Below are positions 14,818 to 22,643 of a stretch of DNA of 33,701 nucleotides, one piece after another (the stretch's first letter is position 1; the number at the start of each line of letters is the position of its first letter). This stretch comes from JBOHBN01 sp050698355 (GTDB lineage Bacteria; Actinomycetota; Actinomycetes; Streptosporangiales; WHST01), in NCBI GenBank assembly GCA_050698355.1, contig JBOHBN010000246.1, forward strand, positions 1 through 33,701. Reading direction: 5' to 3'. The translations under genes were made by a program, and so were the position numbers. Under the pieces are notes generated by a model that was given only the letters and a program-made list of their open reading frames with translations, was not told the origin of the DNA and did not search any database.

Positions 14818-15743
14818 GCGCGCTCCCCTCCGCGCAGCGGGCGCAGCGGCGGCCCTGCGATCACGCGGGCATCGACGGCGCTGAGCAGGTCGCCCTCCAG
14901 GTGCACCTCGTCCCCCTTCCGCAGGTACGGGTAATCCGCCTCGCCGTGCAGCCGGGACAGCTCGAGGATGCAGCCGGTGCCGACTGTGCCGCTGCCAAGG
15001 ACGTCGCCGGTCACCACGCGGGTGCCGCGCGAGGCGTGCGCAATCATCTCGGCGAACGACCAGTACAGGTCGCCCATGTTGCCGCTGCTGTACGGACGGC
15101 CGTTGACCGACGCGGTCATCGACAGGTCGTAGCCGCGCCCGCTGGCCCGCGCGTCCAGCTCGTCGGGCGTCACCAGCCACGGACCCAAGCTGGTGGCGAA
15201 GTCCTTGCCCTTGGCCGGTCCGAGGCGCTGGCGCATCTCGGTGGCCTGCAGGTCGCGGGCGCTCCAGTCGCAGAACAGGACGAATCCGCCGATGTGCTCG
15301 TCGGCCTGTTCGGGCGAGAGGTTCGCGCCCGGCCGGCCGACGACCGCGGCCACCTCCAGCTCGTAGTCGAGCCGCTCGCAGCCGGGCGGTACGGCGACGT
15401 CGTCGCGGGCGCCGAGCAGCGACGCAGGGTTGCTGAAGTAGAAGACCGGCTGCTCGTACCAGCCGGCGTCCACGGTCGTTCGCGCGTTGCGCACGTGCTC
15501 CTCGAACGCCATGAAATCCCGTACGGAGGGCGGCGTCGGCACCGGCGGCCGCAGGACGACGTTCTCGGGGTCGGCGACCTCGACGGGGTCGGCCACCGCG
15601 CGACTCGCTGCGGCCGCCATGGCGTCCGGGTCGTCGAGCAGCTCCAGCAAACTGCCCACACCGCGTACGGCGTGCAGCCGGTCCTCGTGGACCAGCGCGA
15701 CGCGGTCGCCGCCGTCCACGGCGCGGTAGGTGCTCCAGCGCAT
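14814..15743 (-). CDS. Fumarylacetoacetate hydrolase (FAH) family protein inside the his operon
   Basis: 309 residues of the FAH fold. The metal ligands fit D-Y-E-x-E (E128, E130 in ERLDYELEVAAVVG) and D159 (FVLFCDWSARDLQ). A possible general-base His is H83 (FMAFEEHVRN), and the substrate loop AKGKDFATSLGPWLVTPDEL follows. Members cleave C-C bonds in beta-diketo acids or act as decarboxylases or isomerases; the substrate is unknown. No histidine-pathway step needs it. The ATG at 15743 has a GGGGGG stretch ahead, and its stop overlaps hisF, so it is cotranslated with hisF. The FAH-hisF pair is bracketed by two copies of the 52-bp repeat, suggesting insertion or shuffling. Confidence 0.88.
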   Translation of the reverse strand: MRWSTYRAVDGGDRVALVHEDRLHAVRGVGSLLELLDDPDAMAAAASRAVADPVEVADPENVVLRPPVPTPPSVRDFMAFEEHVRNARTTVDAGWYEQPVFYFSNPASLLGARDDVAVPPGCERLDYELEVAAVVGRPGANLSPEQADEHIGGFVLFCDWSARDLQATEMRQRLGPAKGKDFATSLGPWLVTPDELDARASGRGYDLSMTASVNGRPYSSGNMGDLYWSFAEMIAHASRGTRVVTGDVLGSGTVGTGCILELSRLHGEADYPYLRKGDEVHLEGDLLSAVDARVIAGPPLRPLRGGERA

Positions 15744-15759
15744 GTGTCCCCCCTAACCG

Positions 15760-15811
15760 GTGATCATGAAGACTCGTCGTAGTCATGGCTACGAACTTGT
15801 TTCATGATCAC
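15760..15811. repeat. 52-bp palindromic repeat, copy 2 (contains the hisA stop codon)
   Basis: Arms GTGATCATGAA (15760-15770) and TTCATGATCAC (15801-15811) enclose 30 nt that share the first 12 and last 5 bases with copy 1; overall 46 of 52 positions match by eye. Inside, CGTAG pairs with CTACG around TCATGG. The hisA stop TGA (15810-15808) is part of the arm, so the repeat begins inside the gene end. It also lies 16 nt before the ATG of the FAH gene, within the operon. Confidence 0.87.
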
Positions 15812-16551
15812 TGGGAGGTGGGTGCGGGCTCGGAAACAGTGGCGAGCGCGTCGGGGAGCGTGAACGCGCCCGCGTACAGCGCCTTGCCGACGATCGCGCC
15901 CTCGACGCCGAACGGCACGAGCTCGGCCAGCGCACGCAGGTCGTCCAGCGTGGAGACGCCGCCGCTGGCGACGACCGGGCGGTCGGTGACCGCGCAGACC
16001 TCGCGGAGCAGGTCGAGGTTGGGGCCGCGCAGCGTGCCGTCCTTGGTCACGTCGGTCACCACGTACCGCGCGCAGCCGGCGCGTTCCAGCCGGTCGAGCA
16101 CCTCGTGCAGTGCACCGCCCCCGCGCGTCCAGCCGCGCGCGGCGAGGGTGCGGCCGCGCACGTCCAGGCCGACCGCGATCCGGTCGCCGTACGCGGCGAT
16201 CGCGTCAGCGCACCACTCCGGCTGCTCCAGCGCGGCGGTGCCGAGGTTGACCCGCGTGCAGCCGGTGGCCAGAGCGGCGGTGAGCGAGGCGTCGTCACGG
16301 ATGCCGCCGGACAGCTCGACCCGCACGTCCAGACTGCCGACCACGCGCGCGAGCAGTTCGCGGTTGGAACCCCGGCCGAACGCCGCGTCCAGGTCGACGA
16401 GGTGGATCCAGTCCGCACCCTGCTCCTGCCAGGTCAGCGCGGCATCGAGCGGGTCGCCGTACGCGGTCTCGGTGCCGGCCTCCCCCTGGACGAGCCGGAC
16501 CGCCCGGCCGTCGGCGACATCGACCGCCGGGAGGAGTTCAAGTGCGCGCAT
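15808..16551 (-). CDS. hisA: Phosphoribosyl isomerase HisA/PriA
   Basis: 247 residues. HisA isomerises ProFAR to PRFAR; the actinobacterial PriA form also does the TrpF reaction on phosphoribosyl-anthranilate. Catalytic D11 (LLPAVDV), R19, D130 (VGLDVRGR) and T169 (VTDVTKDG) are present. So is ARGWTRGGG, which carries the Arg and Trp that PriA enzymes swing in for ProFAR. No trpF is in the window, so dual function is inferred from this motif. The ATG at 16551 overlaps the hisH stop by one base. Its stop codon lies inside the 52-bp repeat. Confidence 0.95.
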   Translation of the reverse strand: MRALELLPAVDVADGRAVRLVQGEAGTETAYGDPLDAALTWQEQGADWIHLVDLDAAFGRGSNRELLARVVGSLDVRVELSGGIRDDASLTAALATGCTRVNLGTAALEQPEWCADAIAAYGDRIAVGLDVRGRTLAARGWTRGGGALHEVLDRLERAGCARYVVTDVTKDGTLRGPNLDLLREVCAVTDRPVVASGGVSTLDDLRALAELVPFGVEGAIVGKALYAGAFTLPDALATVSEPAPTSQ

Positions 16552-17201
16552 CAGTTGAGCGTACCGATCCAGTTGCGCAGCAGCTGGGCGCCGGCGTCCC
16601 CCGACTTCTCCGGGTGGAACTGTGTCGCGGCGAGGGGGCCGTTCTCCACTGCCGCGACGAACGGTTCGCCGTGCTCGGCCCAGGTGACGAGCGGTGCGGC
16701 GAACGGACCGGCCGACTCCGCGCCGAGGTCGAAGTGGCGCACGGCGTACGAGTGCACGAAGTAGAACCGCTCGTTCTCGTTCATGTCGGAGAACAGCCGG
16801 GACCCCTCCGGCGCGCGTACGGTGTTCCAGCCCATGTGCGGCAGGATGTCGGCATCGAGCCGCTCGACCACGCCCGGCCACTCCGCGCAGCCATCGGCCT
16901 CGACGCCGTGCTCGATGCCGCGCTCGAACAGGATCTGCATGCCGACGCAGATGCCGAGCACCGGGCGGCCGCCGGCCAGCCGCCGGCCGACGACCTGGTC
17001 GCCGTAGACCCCGCGTAGCCCGTCCATGCACGCCGCGAACGCGCCGACGCCCGGGACGACGAGCCCGTCGGCGTCGAGCGCCGTGCGCTGCGAGGAGCTG
17101 ACCTCGACGTCCCCGCCCGCGCGGGCGAGCGCGCGCTCGGCCGAACGGATGTTGCCCGACCCGTAGTCGAGCACCACGACCCGCGGCCGCCGCACCGTCA
17201 C
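16551..17201 (-). CDS. hisH: Imidazole glycerol phosphate synthase glutaminase HisH
   Basis: 216 residues of a class I glutamine amidotransferase that supplies ammonia to HisF. The triad is C85 (LGICVGMQ), H196 and E198 (TQFHPEKSGDAG). The N-terminus VVVLDYGSGNIRS and the oxyanion region PGVGAF are standard. It starts with GTG at 17201, preceded only by a weak GGGGAAG. The start lies 12 nt downstream of a 44-bp palindrome that separates hisH from hisB, so translation may be affected by that hairpin. Confidence 0.96.
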   Translation of the reverse strand: MTVRRPRVVVLDYGSGNIRSAERALARAGGDVEVSSSQRTALDADGLVVPGVGAFAACMDGLRGVYGDQVVGRRLAGGRPVLGICVGMQILFERGIEHGVEADGCAEWPGVVERLDADILPHMGWNTVRAPEGSRLFSDMNENERFYFVHSYAVRHFDLGAESAGPFAAPLVTWAEHGEPFVAAVENGPLAATQFHPEKSGDAGAQLLRNWIGTLN

Positions 17202-17213
17202 CGCTTCCCCACT

Positions 17214-17257
17214 TTGTCAGTGTGTGGTTGAGCTATAGCTCGACCACACACTGACAA
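17214..17257. repeat. 44-bp near-perfect palindrome between hisB and hisH
   Basis: Twenty-two base pairs meet with no spacer at GCTATAGC (centre 17235/17236); the only irregularity is one T-G pair (17229 with 17242). The arms start TTGTCAGTGTGTGGT. In RNA it would be a very stable hairpin 14 nt after the hisB stop and 12 nt before the hisH GTG. No T-run follows, so it would act as an mRNA-processing or translation element more than as a terminator. The GCTATAGC core also occurs in the third 52-bp repeat. Confidence 0.85.
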
Positions 17258-17271
17258 CCTTGCGGAACCCG

Positions 17272-17868
17272 TCATGAGCCGAGCGTGCCCTTGGTGCTCG
17301 GTACGCCGGTGACGCGCGGATCGAGCGCGACCGCGTCGCGCAGCGCACGCGCGACCGACTTGAACTGCGCCTCGTGCACGTGGTGCGCGTTGCGCCCGGC
17401 GAGCACGCGCACGTGCAGGCAGACGTTGGCGTTGGCCACGAACGACTCCCACACGTGCCTGGTGAGGGTGACGTCGTACGTGCCGATCATCGCCGCGGGT
17501 GTCTCGGGCTCGTCGTGCACCAGGTACGGCCGGCCGGACAGGTCGACCGCGCACTGCACGAGCGCCTCATCGAGCGGCACGAGCGCGTCGCCGAACCGGC
17601 GTATGCCGGCCTTGTCGCCGAGCGCCTCCCGCAGCGCCTGCCCGAGCGCGATCGCGGTGTCCTCCACCGTGTGATGCGCGTCGATCTCGACGTCGCCCTT
17701 GGTGTGTACGGTCAGGTCGAAACCGGCGTGCTTGCCCAGCTGGTGCAGCATGTGGTCGTAGAACGGCACGCCGGTCGTGATGTCGGCGGCGCCGCTGCCG
17801 TCCAGGTCGAGCTCGATGTGCACGTTGGACTCGTTCGTCGCCCGGTCGACCACCGCGTGACGTGTCAT
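17272..17868 (-). CDS. hisB: Imidazoleglycerol-phosphate dehydratase HisB
   Basis: 198 residues, the single-function dehydratase found outside enterobacteria, with no phosphatase domain. The manganese-binding repeats are visible: PFYDHMLHQLGKHAGFDL, EIDAHHTVEDTAIALGQAL, and in the second half NAHHVHEAQFKSVARALRDA. It dehydrates IGP to imidazole-acetol phosphate. The ATG at 17868 overlaps the hisC stop (ATGA). The C-terminus VPSTKGTLGS is the usual end. Confidence 0.97.
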   Translation of the reverse strand: MTRHAVVDRATNESNVHIELDLDGSGAADITTGVPFYDHMLHQLGKHAGFDLTVHTKGDVEIDAHHTVEDTAIALGQALREALGDKAGIRRFGDALVPLDEALVQCAVDLSGRPYLVHDEPETPAAMIGTYDVTLTRHVWESFVANANVCLHVRVLAGRNAHHVHEAQFKSVARALRDAVALDPRVTGVPSTKGTLGS

Positions 17869-18938
17869 GTGCTCTCCTTCAGTGCGGCGAGGAATGCGTC
17901 CACCTCGGCCGGCAGCCCAGCGGTCACGCGCAACCAGCCGGCCAGCCCGACGTCGCGGACCAGCACGCCGTGGTCGAGCAGCCCCTGCCACGCCACGTGC
18001 TGGTCGGCGAACCGGCCGAACAGCACGAAGTTCGCGTCCGAGTCGACGGTCTGCCAGCCCATACCGGTGAGCTCGGTCACCAGCCGGTCGCGCTGCTCCT
18101 TGACCGCGTCCACCGTACCCAGCAACGCATCGCGGTGGCGGAGCGCGACGCGTGCCGCGGCCTGGGTGAGGCCTGACAGGTGGTATGGCAGACGCACCAG
18201 CCGCAGCGCGTCGACGACCGCGGGCGCCGCCGCCAGGTAGCCGAGGCGGGCGCCCGCGAGCGCGAACGCCTTGGACATCGTGCGCGTCACGACGAGCCGC
18301 GGGTGGTCGGGCAGCAGCGTCAGCGCGCTCGGCGTGCCGGGCCGGGCGAACTCCTCGTACGCCTCGTCGACGACCACCATGCCGGGCGCGACCTCGAGCA
18401 GCCGCTCGACGACGGGGAGCGGCAGCGCGGTGCCGGTCGGGTTGTTCGGCGAGGTGAGGAAGCAGACGTCGGGACGCTCGCGCCGCACCGTCTCGACCGC
18501 GTGCTCCTCGTCGATGCCGAAATCCGCCTCGCGCCAGGCGTTCACCCACGTCGTACCGGTGGCGAGGGAGATGAGTCGGTGCATCGAGTACGACGGCTCG
18601 AAGCCGAGCGCGGTACGGCCGGGACCGCCGAAGGCCAGCAGCAGCTGCTGGATCACCTCGTTCGAGCCGTTTGCCGCCCACAGCTGCTCGGTCGTGAGCC
18701 CGTGACCGAGGTAAGCGGCCAGCTCGCCGCGCAGCGCCGTCGCCTCCCTGTCGGGGTACCGGTTGAGCGAGACAGCGGCGGCAGCCGCGGCCTCACCCAG
18801 CTCGCGCACCAAGGCGTCCGGCGGCGGGTACGGGTTCTCGTTGGTGTTGAGCCGCACCGGCACGTCGAGCTGCGGGGCGCCGTAAGGCGAGAGCCCCCGC
18901 AGGTCGTCGCGCAGCGGCAGGTCGTCCAGGCCGGTCAT
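17865..18938 (-). CDS. hisC: Histidinol-phosphate aminotransferase HisC
   Basis: 357 residues of a class II PLP aminotransferase. Family marks are RLNTNENPYPPP, AANGSNEVIQ, TSPNNPTGT, VVDEAYEEF, the PLP lysine K223 (RTMSKAFALAGARLGY) and SDANFVLFGRF near the C-terminus. It converts imidazole-acetol phosphate to histidinol phosphate using glutamate. The ATG at 18938 overlaps the hisD stop (ATGA), so the genes are coupled. Confidence 0.96.
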   Translation of the reverse strand: MTGLDDLPLRDDLRGLSPYGAPQLDVPVRLNTNENPYPPPDALVRELGEAAAAAAVSLNRYPDREATALRGELAAYLGHGLTTEQLWAANGSNEVIQQLLLAFGGPGRTALGFEPSYSMHRLISLATGTTWVNAWREADFGIDEEHAVETVRRERPDVCFLTSPNNPTGTALPLPVVERLLEVAPGMVVVDEAYEEFARPGTPSALTLLPDHPRLVVTRTMSKAFALAGARLGYLAAAPAVVDALRLVRLPYHLSGLTQAAARVALRHRDALLGTVDAVKEQRDRLVTELTGMGWQTVDSDANFVLFGRFADQHVAWQGLLDHGVLVRDVGLAGWLRVTAGLPAEVDAFLAALKEST

Positions 18939-20224
18939 GCGCGCCGCTCGCGTTCGCGTACGGCGGCGACGTGCGCGTGCAGCTCCTCGACCGAACCGAG
19001 CGCGTCGACGTGGTCGGCGACGTCCGCGAGGGCCTCGCGGCTGTACTCGACCACGTGGATGCCGCGCAGGAAGGACTGCACGGAGAGGCCGCTGGTGTGC
19101 CTGGCGGTGCCACCGGTCGGGAGGATGTGGTTGGAGCCGGCGAGGTAGTCGCCGATCGGCACCGGTGAGTAGGCGCCGACGAAGACCGCACCGGCGTTGC
19201 GCACGCGGGCAGCGTCGCCGGCCGCGTCGGCAGTGAGCACCTCGACGTGCTCGGCCGCCCAGTCGTCGACCACGGCCAGGCCCTGCTCGATGTCGCGTAC
19301 GAGCACGAGCGCGGACTGGCTGCCTAGCGCGGACTCGACACGTTCCCGGTTCGGCGTTTCCGGCACGCGCCTGTCGAGCTCGCCTGCGACCGCGTCGAGC
19401 AGCTCGGACGAAGGGGTGACGAGCATGCACGCCGCATTGGGGTCGTGCTCGGCCTGCGCCATGAGGTCCGCCGCCACGTAGCCCGCGTCGGCGCTCCCGT
19501 CGGCAAGCACGCAGACCTCGCTCGGTCCGGCCTCGGCGTCGATGCCGACGACACCACGCAGCAGGCGCTTCGCGGCGGCGACATACACGTTGCCCGGGCC
19601 AGTCACCATGTCGGTACGCGGGCACTCCGCGGTGCCGTACGCGAACATTGCGACCGCCTGCGCGCCGCCGACCGCGTACACCTCGTCGACGCCGAGCAGC
19701 GCGCATGCCGCAAGCACCGTCGAGTGGGGCAGGCCGTCGCGCCCGGGGGGCGACGCCACCGCGAGCGAGTCGACGCCGGCGATCTGGGCGGGTACGACGT
19801 TCATCACCACGCTGGACGGCAACGGCACCAGGCCACCGGGCACGTACAGCCCGACGCGGCCGACGGGCACCCAGCGCTCAGTGACGCTGCCGCCCTCCGC
19901 GACCTGTGTGGTACGGGCCCCGGGCAGCTGGTCGCGGTGGACGATCCTGGTGCGGCGGATCGACTCGTCGAGCGCGGCACGCACCCTGGGGTCCAGGTCG
20001 GCGAGCGCCTTCTCCGCGACGTCGGGCGGGACCCGCGTCGTCTCCAGCTCGACACGGTCGAACCGGCGGGTCGCGTCCAGGACCGCGGCGAGGCCACGCT
20101 CGCGGACGTCGTCGCAGACGGGCCGTACGGTGTCCATGGCCGCTTCGACGCCGAGCGCGGCGCGAGGCAACACGTCGCGGAAGTCGTCCGCGGCGCTGTC
20201 ACGCAGGTCGATACGAGGGATCAC
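18935..20224 (-). CDS. hisD: Histidinol dehydrogenase HisD
   Basis: 429 residues with the complete fold. Visible blocks include VGRVGLYVPGGLVPLPSSVV, AVGGAQAVAMFAYGT, MVTGPGNVYVAAAKRL, GIDAEAGPSEVCVLAD, LMAQAEHDPNAACMLVT and GSNHILPTGGTARHTSGLSV with its zinc-binding His residues. It oxidises histidinol to histidine in two NAD-dependent steps. The start is GTG at 20224. It is the first gene of the his operon; a hairpin at 20274-20303 lies about 50 nt upstream of the start. Confidence 0.97.
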   Translation of the reverse strand: MIPRIDLRDSAADDFRDVLPRAALGVEAAMDTVRPVCDDVRERGLAAVLDATRRFDRVELETTRVPPDVAEKALADLDPRVRAALDESIRRTRIVHRDQLPGARTTQVAEGGSVTERWVPVGRVGLYVPGGLVPLPSSVVMNVVPAQIAGVDSLAVASPPGRDGLPHSTVLAACALLGVDEVYAVGGAQAVAMFAYGTAECPRTDMVTGPGNVYVAAAKRLLRGVVGIDAEAGPSEVCVLADGSADAGYVAADLMAQAEHDPNAACMLVTPSSELLDAVAGELDRRVPETPNRERVESALGSQSALVLVRDIEQGLAVVDDWAAEHVEVLTADAAGDAARVRNAGAVFVGAYSPVPIGDYLAGSNHILPTGGTARHTSGLSVQSFLRGIHVVEYSREALADVADHVDALGSVEELHAHVAAVRERERRA

Positions 20225-20273
20225 GGAGCAAGTCTAGGAAGGCGCGGCGTCCGGCCCCTCACCGCGGTCACCC

Positions 20274-20303
20274 GCGTGGTGTTACCGTGCGGCAACACCA
20301 CGC
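20274..20303. terminator. Hairpin between the BCCT gene and hisD
   Basis: A 10-bp perfect stem GCGTGGTGTT / AACACCACGC surrounds ACCGTGCGGC, which can add CCG/CGG. It lies 29 bp past the BCCT stop and 50 bp ahead of the hisD GTG. No T-run follows, so it could be a Rho-assisted terminator for the transporter gene or an operator or leader element of the his operon. The sequence does not decide between them. Confidence 0.5.
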
Positions 20304-20332
20304 GCATGCCGAGACAGGCTCTCCAGGTCGGG

Positions 20333-22018
20333 TTACTCGTCGGCCGGTCGGGGCGGCGCACCGTCGCCGTGCGTGGCCGTGGCCACGTCCTTGTCCAGGC
20401 TCTGATCTATCGGATCAGGGGCGAACTGGCGCACCGGCGGCGCGATCTGCTGCCGCAGCGGGTCGTGACGCAGGTCGATGAAGAACGAGACCGCCATTGC
20501 CGCCATCACGATGATGAACGGCGTCGCCGCCAGGATGACGAACGTCTCGATGGCGCCCAACCCACCGACATAGATCAGCACGAGGGCGACGGCACCGGTC
20601 GTACAGCCCCAGATGATGCTGATCAAACGCCGCGGCTCGGGGGTGCCGTGCGAAGACAGCATCCCCAGCACCATGGCACCGGTGTCGGCGCCGGTGATGA
20701 AGAAGATCGCCACCAGGAGGATCGTCAGGATGCCGATGACGGTGAAGCCCGGGTAAGCCGACAGCATCGCGAACAGCTTGTCCGCTTGGTCGCCAGCGCC
20801 CGCGATGTCCTTCTGGCCGGTGAGCTGCAGGTGCAGCCCGGCGCCGCCGAGGACCGAGAACCACACCATGCTGCCCAGCGTGGGTATCACGACGACGCCG
20901 GCGACGAACTGCCGGATCGTGCGCCCGCGCGACACCCGGGCCAGGAAGGTGCCAACGTGCAGCGCCCACGAGATCCACCAGGCCCAGTAGAAGATCGTCC
21001 AACTGGCCAGCCAGTCCTGCGCGCCCCCGCCGCTGAAGCCCGCGGTGTGGAACGTCATCGTGAGGAAGTTGAACAGGTAGTCGCCGGTGGACCGGGCGAG
21101 GCCGTTCAGGATGAACACGGTCGGCCCCACCGCGAGGATGAACAGCATCAGCAGGCCCGCCAGCACCAGGTTGATGTTGCTGGCGTACTTCATGCCCCGC
21201 TCGACACCGGACACCGCGGTGATCACGAAGATGATCGTCATCACGATGATGATCCAGACGGCCACGCCGCTGGTGGGTTTGATGCCGAACACGTACGACA
21301 CGCCGGCGGCCATCTCCAGGCCGGCGAGCCCCAGCGACGTCGCAGTGCCGAACTTGGTGACCACGATGGCGAAGGTGTTGATGGCCCTTCCCCACGGGCC
21401 CTCGGGGTCGCCGAGGATCGGCGCGAAGGGCGCGGACAGCAGGTTCCCGCGGCCCTTGCGGTAAGTGGAGTACGCCAGGGCCATCCCGACGACGGAGTAG
21501 ATGGCCCAGGGCTGGATGCCCCAGTGGAAGAAGGAGTACTGCATCGCGACCCGGGCCGCGTCCATCGTGCCGCCCTTGACCCCGGATCCGGGTGGCGGGG
21601 TCGCCAGGTGGGAGATCGGCTCGGCGACGCCATAGAAGACCAGGCCGACGCCCATGCCCGCGCCGAACATCAGCGCGATCCACGACACGGTGGAGAACTC
21701 CGGCTTCTCCCCGGTCTTGCCGAGCGGGATGCGGCCGTACCGGCTGAACGCCAGGATCAGGGTGAATGCCACGAAGCCGGCGACGCCCAGGATGAACGCC
21801 CAGCCGAAGTTCGCGAGCACCCAGCCGAGGGCCACGTTGGCGATATCGCCCGTGGCCTTGGGGAAGAGGGCCCCCAGCACCACGAAGACGAGGATCAGGC
21901 CCAGGGCGACGCAGAAGATCACCGGGTCGACTGGCTTGTCCGCCCGCTGGTTGAACGGGTTCCTCGGCTTGGGTGACTGCTGTTCTACGTCGTCCGGCTT
22001 GACTGGTGTCGAGACCAT
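20333..22018 (-). CDS. BCCT-family (betaine/choline/carnitine) transporter
   Basis: 561 residues with about 12 membrane helices. The BCCT signature region reads IFYWAWWISWALHVGTFLAR with VSRGRTIRQF directly after. The unwound helix region is FGAGMGVGLVFYGVAEPISH. The acidic, Pro-rich C-terminus and hydrophilic N-terminus resemble osmoregulated members such as BetP/OpuD. It imports a trimethylammonium compound with sodium; substrate preference cannot be read from this. The ATG at 22018 is preceded by GGGGGAGGAG. It is monocistronic by position and reads towards the his operon. Confidence 0.9.
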   Translation of the reverse strand: MVSTPVKPDDVEQQSPKPRNPFNQRADKPVDPVIFCVALGLILVFVVLGALFPKATGDIANVALGWVLANFGWAFILGVAGFVAFTLILAFSRYGRIPLGKTGEKPEFSTVSWIALMFGAGMGVGLVFYGVAEPISHLATPPPGSGVKGGTMDAARVAMQYSFFHWGIQPWAIYSVVGMALAYSTYRKGRGNLLSAPFAPILGDPEGPWGRAINTFAIVVTKFGTATSLGLAGLEMAAGVSYVFGIKPTSGVAVWIIIVMTIIFVITAVSGVERGMKYASNINLVLAGLLMLFILAVGPTVFILNGLARSTGDYLFNFLTMTFHTAGFSGGGAQDWLASWTIFYWAWWISWALHVGTFLARVSRGRTIRQFVAGVVVIPTLGSMVWFSVLGGAGLHLQLTGQKDIAGAGDQADKLFAMLSAYPGFTVIGILTILLVAIFFITGADTGAMVLGMLSSHGTPEPRRLISIIWGCTTGAVALVLIYVGGLGAIETFVILAATPFIIVMAAMAVSFFIDLRHDPLRQQIAPPVRQFAPDPIDQSLDKDVATATHGDGAPPRPADE

Positions 22019-22156
22019 GACTCCTCCCCCAAGACCCGCGAGGTTACCTGCCCCGGAGCGGCCGCAGACCGGTTGCCAGCAAACAAGGGTACGCCGCAGG
22101 TCTCTGCGGGACAATCCGACCTGCCGCAGCGCCTCTACGTTCTGTAGGCTCCAGCC

Positions 22157-22633
22157 GTGAGCGGTACGGGCACCCCGGCGACGGTCGCCGTGCGGCGGGC
22201 GGGAGTCGCGCACACGCTGCACCCGTACGAGCACCGCCAGGACGCCGCTTCGTACGGCGACGAGGCCGCCGACGCGATCGGCGTTCAGCCCGAGCGGGTG
22301 TTCAAGACGCTGGTCGCCGCGGTCGACGGCGAGCTGACCGTCGCGGTCGTACCGGTGGCCGGGTCTCTCGATCTGAAGGCGCTCGCTCATGCGGCCGGCG
22401 GGAAGAAGGCGACGCTCGCCGACCAGCGGAAGGCCGAGCGCACGACGGGGTACGTGGTCGGCGGGATCAGCCCGTTCGGCCAGAAACGGCCGCTGCGCAC
22501 CTACGTCGACGAGTCCGCGCTCGCGTTCGCGACCGTGTACGTCTCGGCAGGGCGGCGCGGGTTGCAGATCGAGCTGGCTCCCGCGGACCTGTTGCGGCTC
22601 ACCGGCGGGCGAACCGCGCCGATCGGTCGCTGA
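22157..22633 (+). CDS. ybaK: Cys-tRNA(Pro) / aminoacyl-tRNA deacylase (YbaK/EbsC family)
   Basis: 158 residues, normal for YbaK. The protein removes Cys mischarged on tRNA-Pro. Family marks are ERVFKTLVAAVDGELTVAVV with PVAGSLDLKALAHAAGGKKA, the lysine-containing FKTL, and the GYVVGGISPFGQKRPLRTYV motif. The start is GTG at 22157, with a divergent gap of 138 bp to the BCCT gene. It stands alone on the plus strand among minus-strand genes and converges with the DUF2567 gene 10 bp away. Confidence 0.92.
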   Translation: MSGTGTPATVAVRRAGVAHTLHPYEHRQDAASYGDEAADAIGVQPERVFKTLVAAVDGELTVAVVPVAGSLDLKALAHAAGGKKATLADQRKAERTTGYVVGGISPFGQKRPLRTYVDESALAFATVYVSAGRRGLQIELAPADLLRLTGGRTAPIGR

Positions 22634-22643
22634 CCAGGCGTCG

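Noticed and set aside
19445..21976. Long plus-strand open frame crossing the hisD and BCCT genes
   Set aside because: It spans two well-supported minus-strand genes and the non-coding hairpin between them, and the translation is His/Arg/Asp-rich without domain features.
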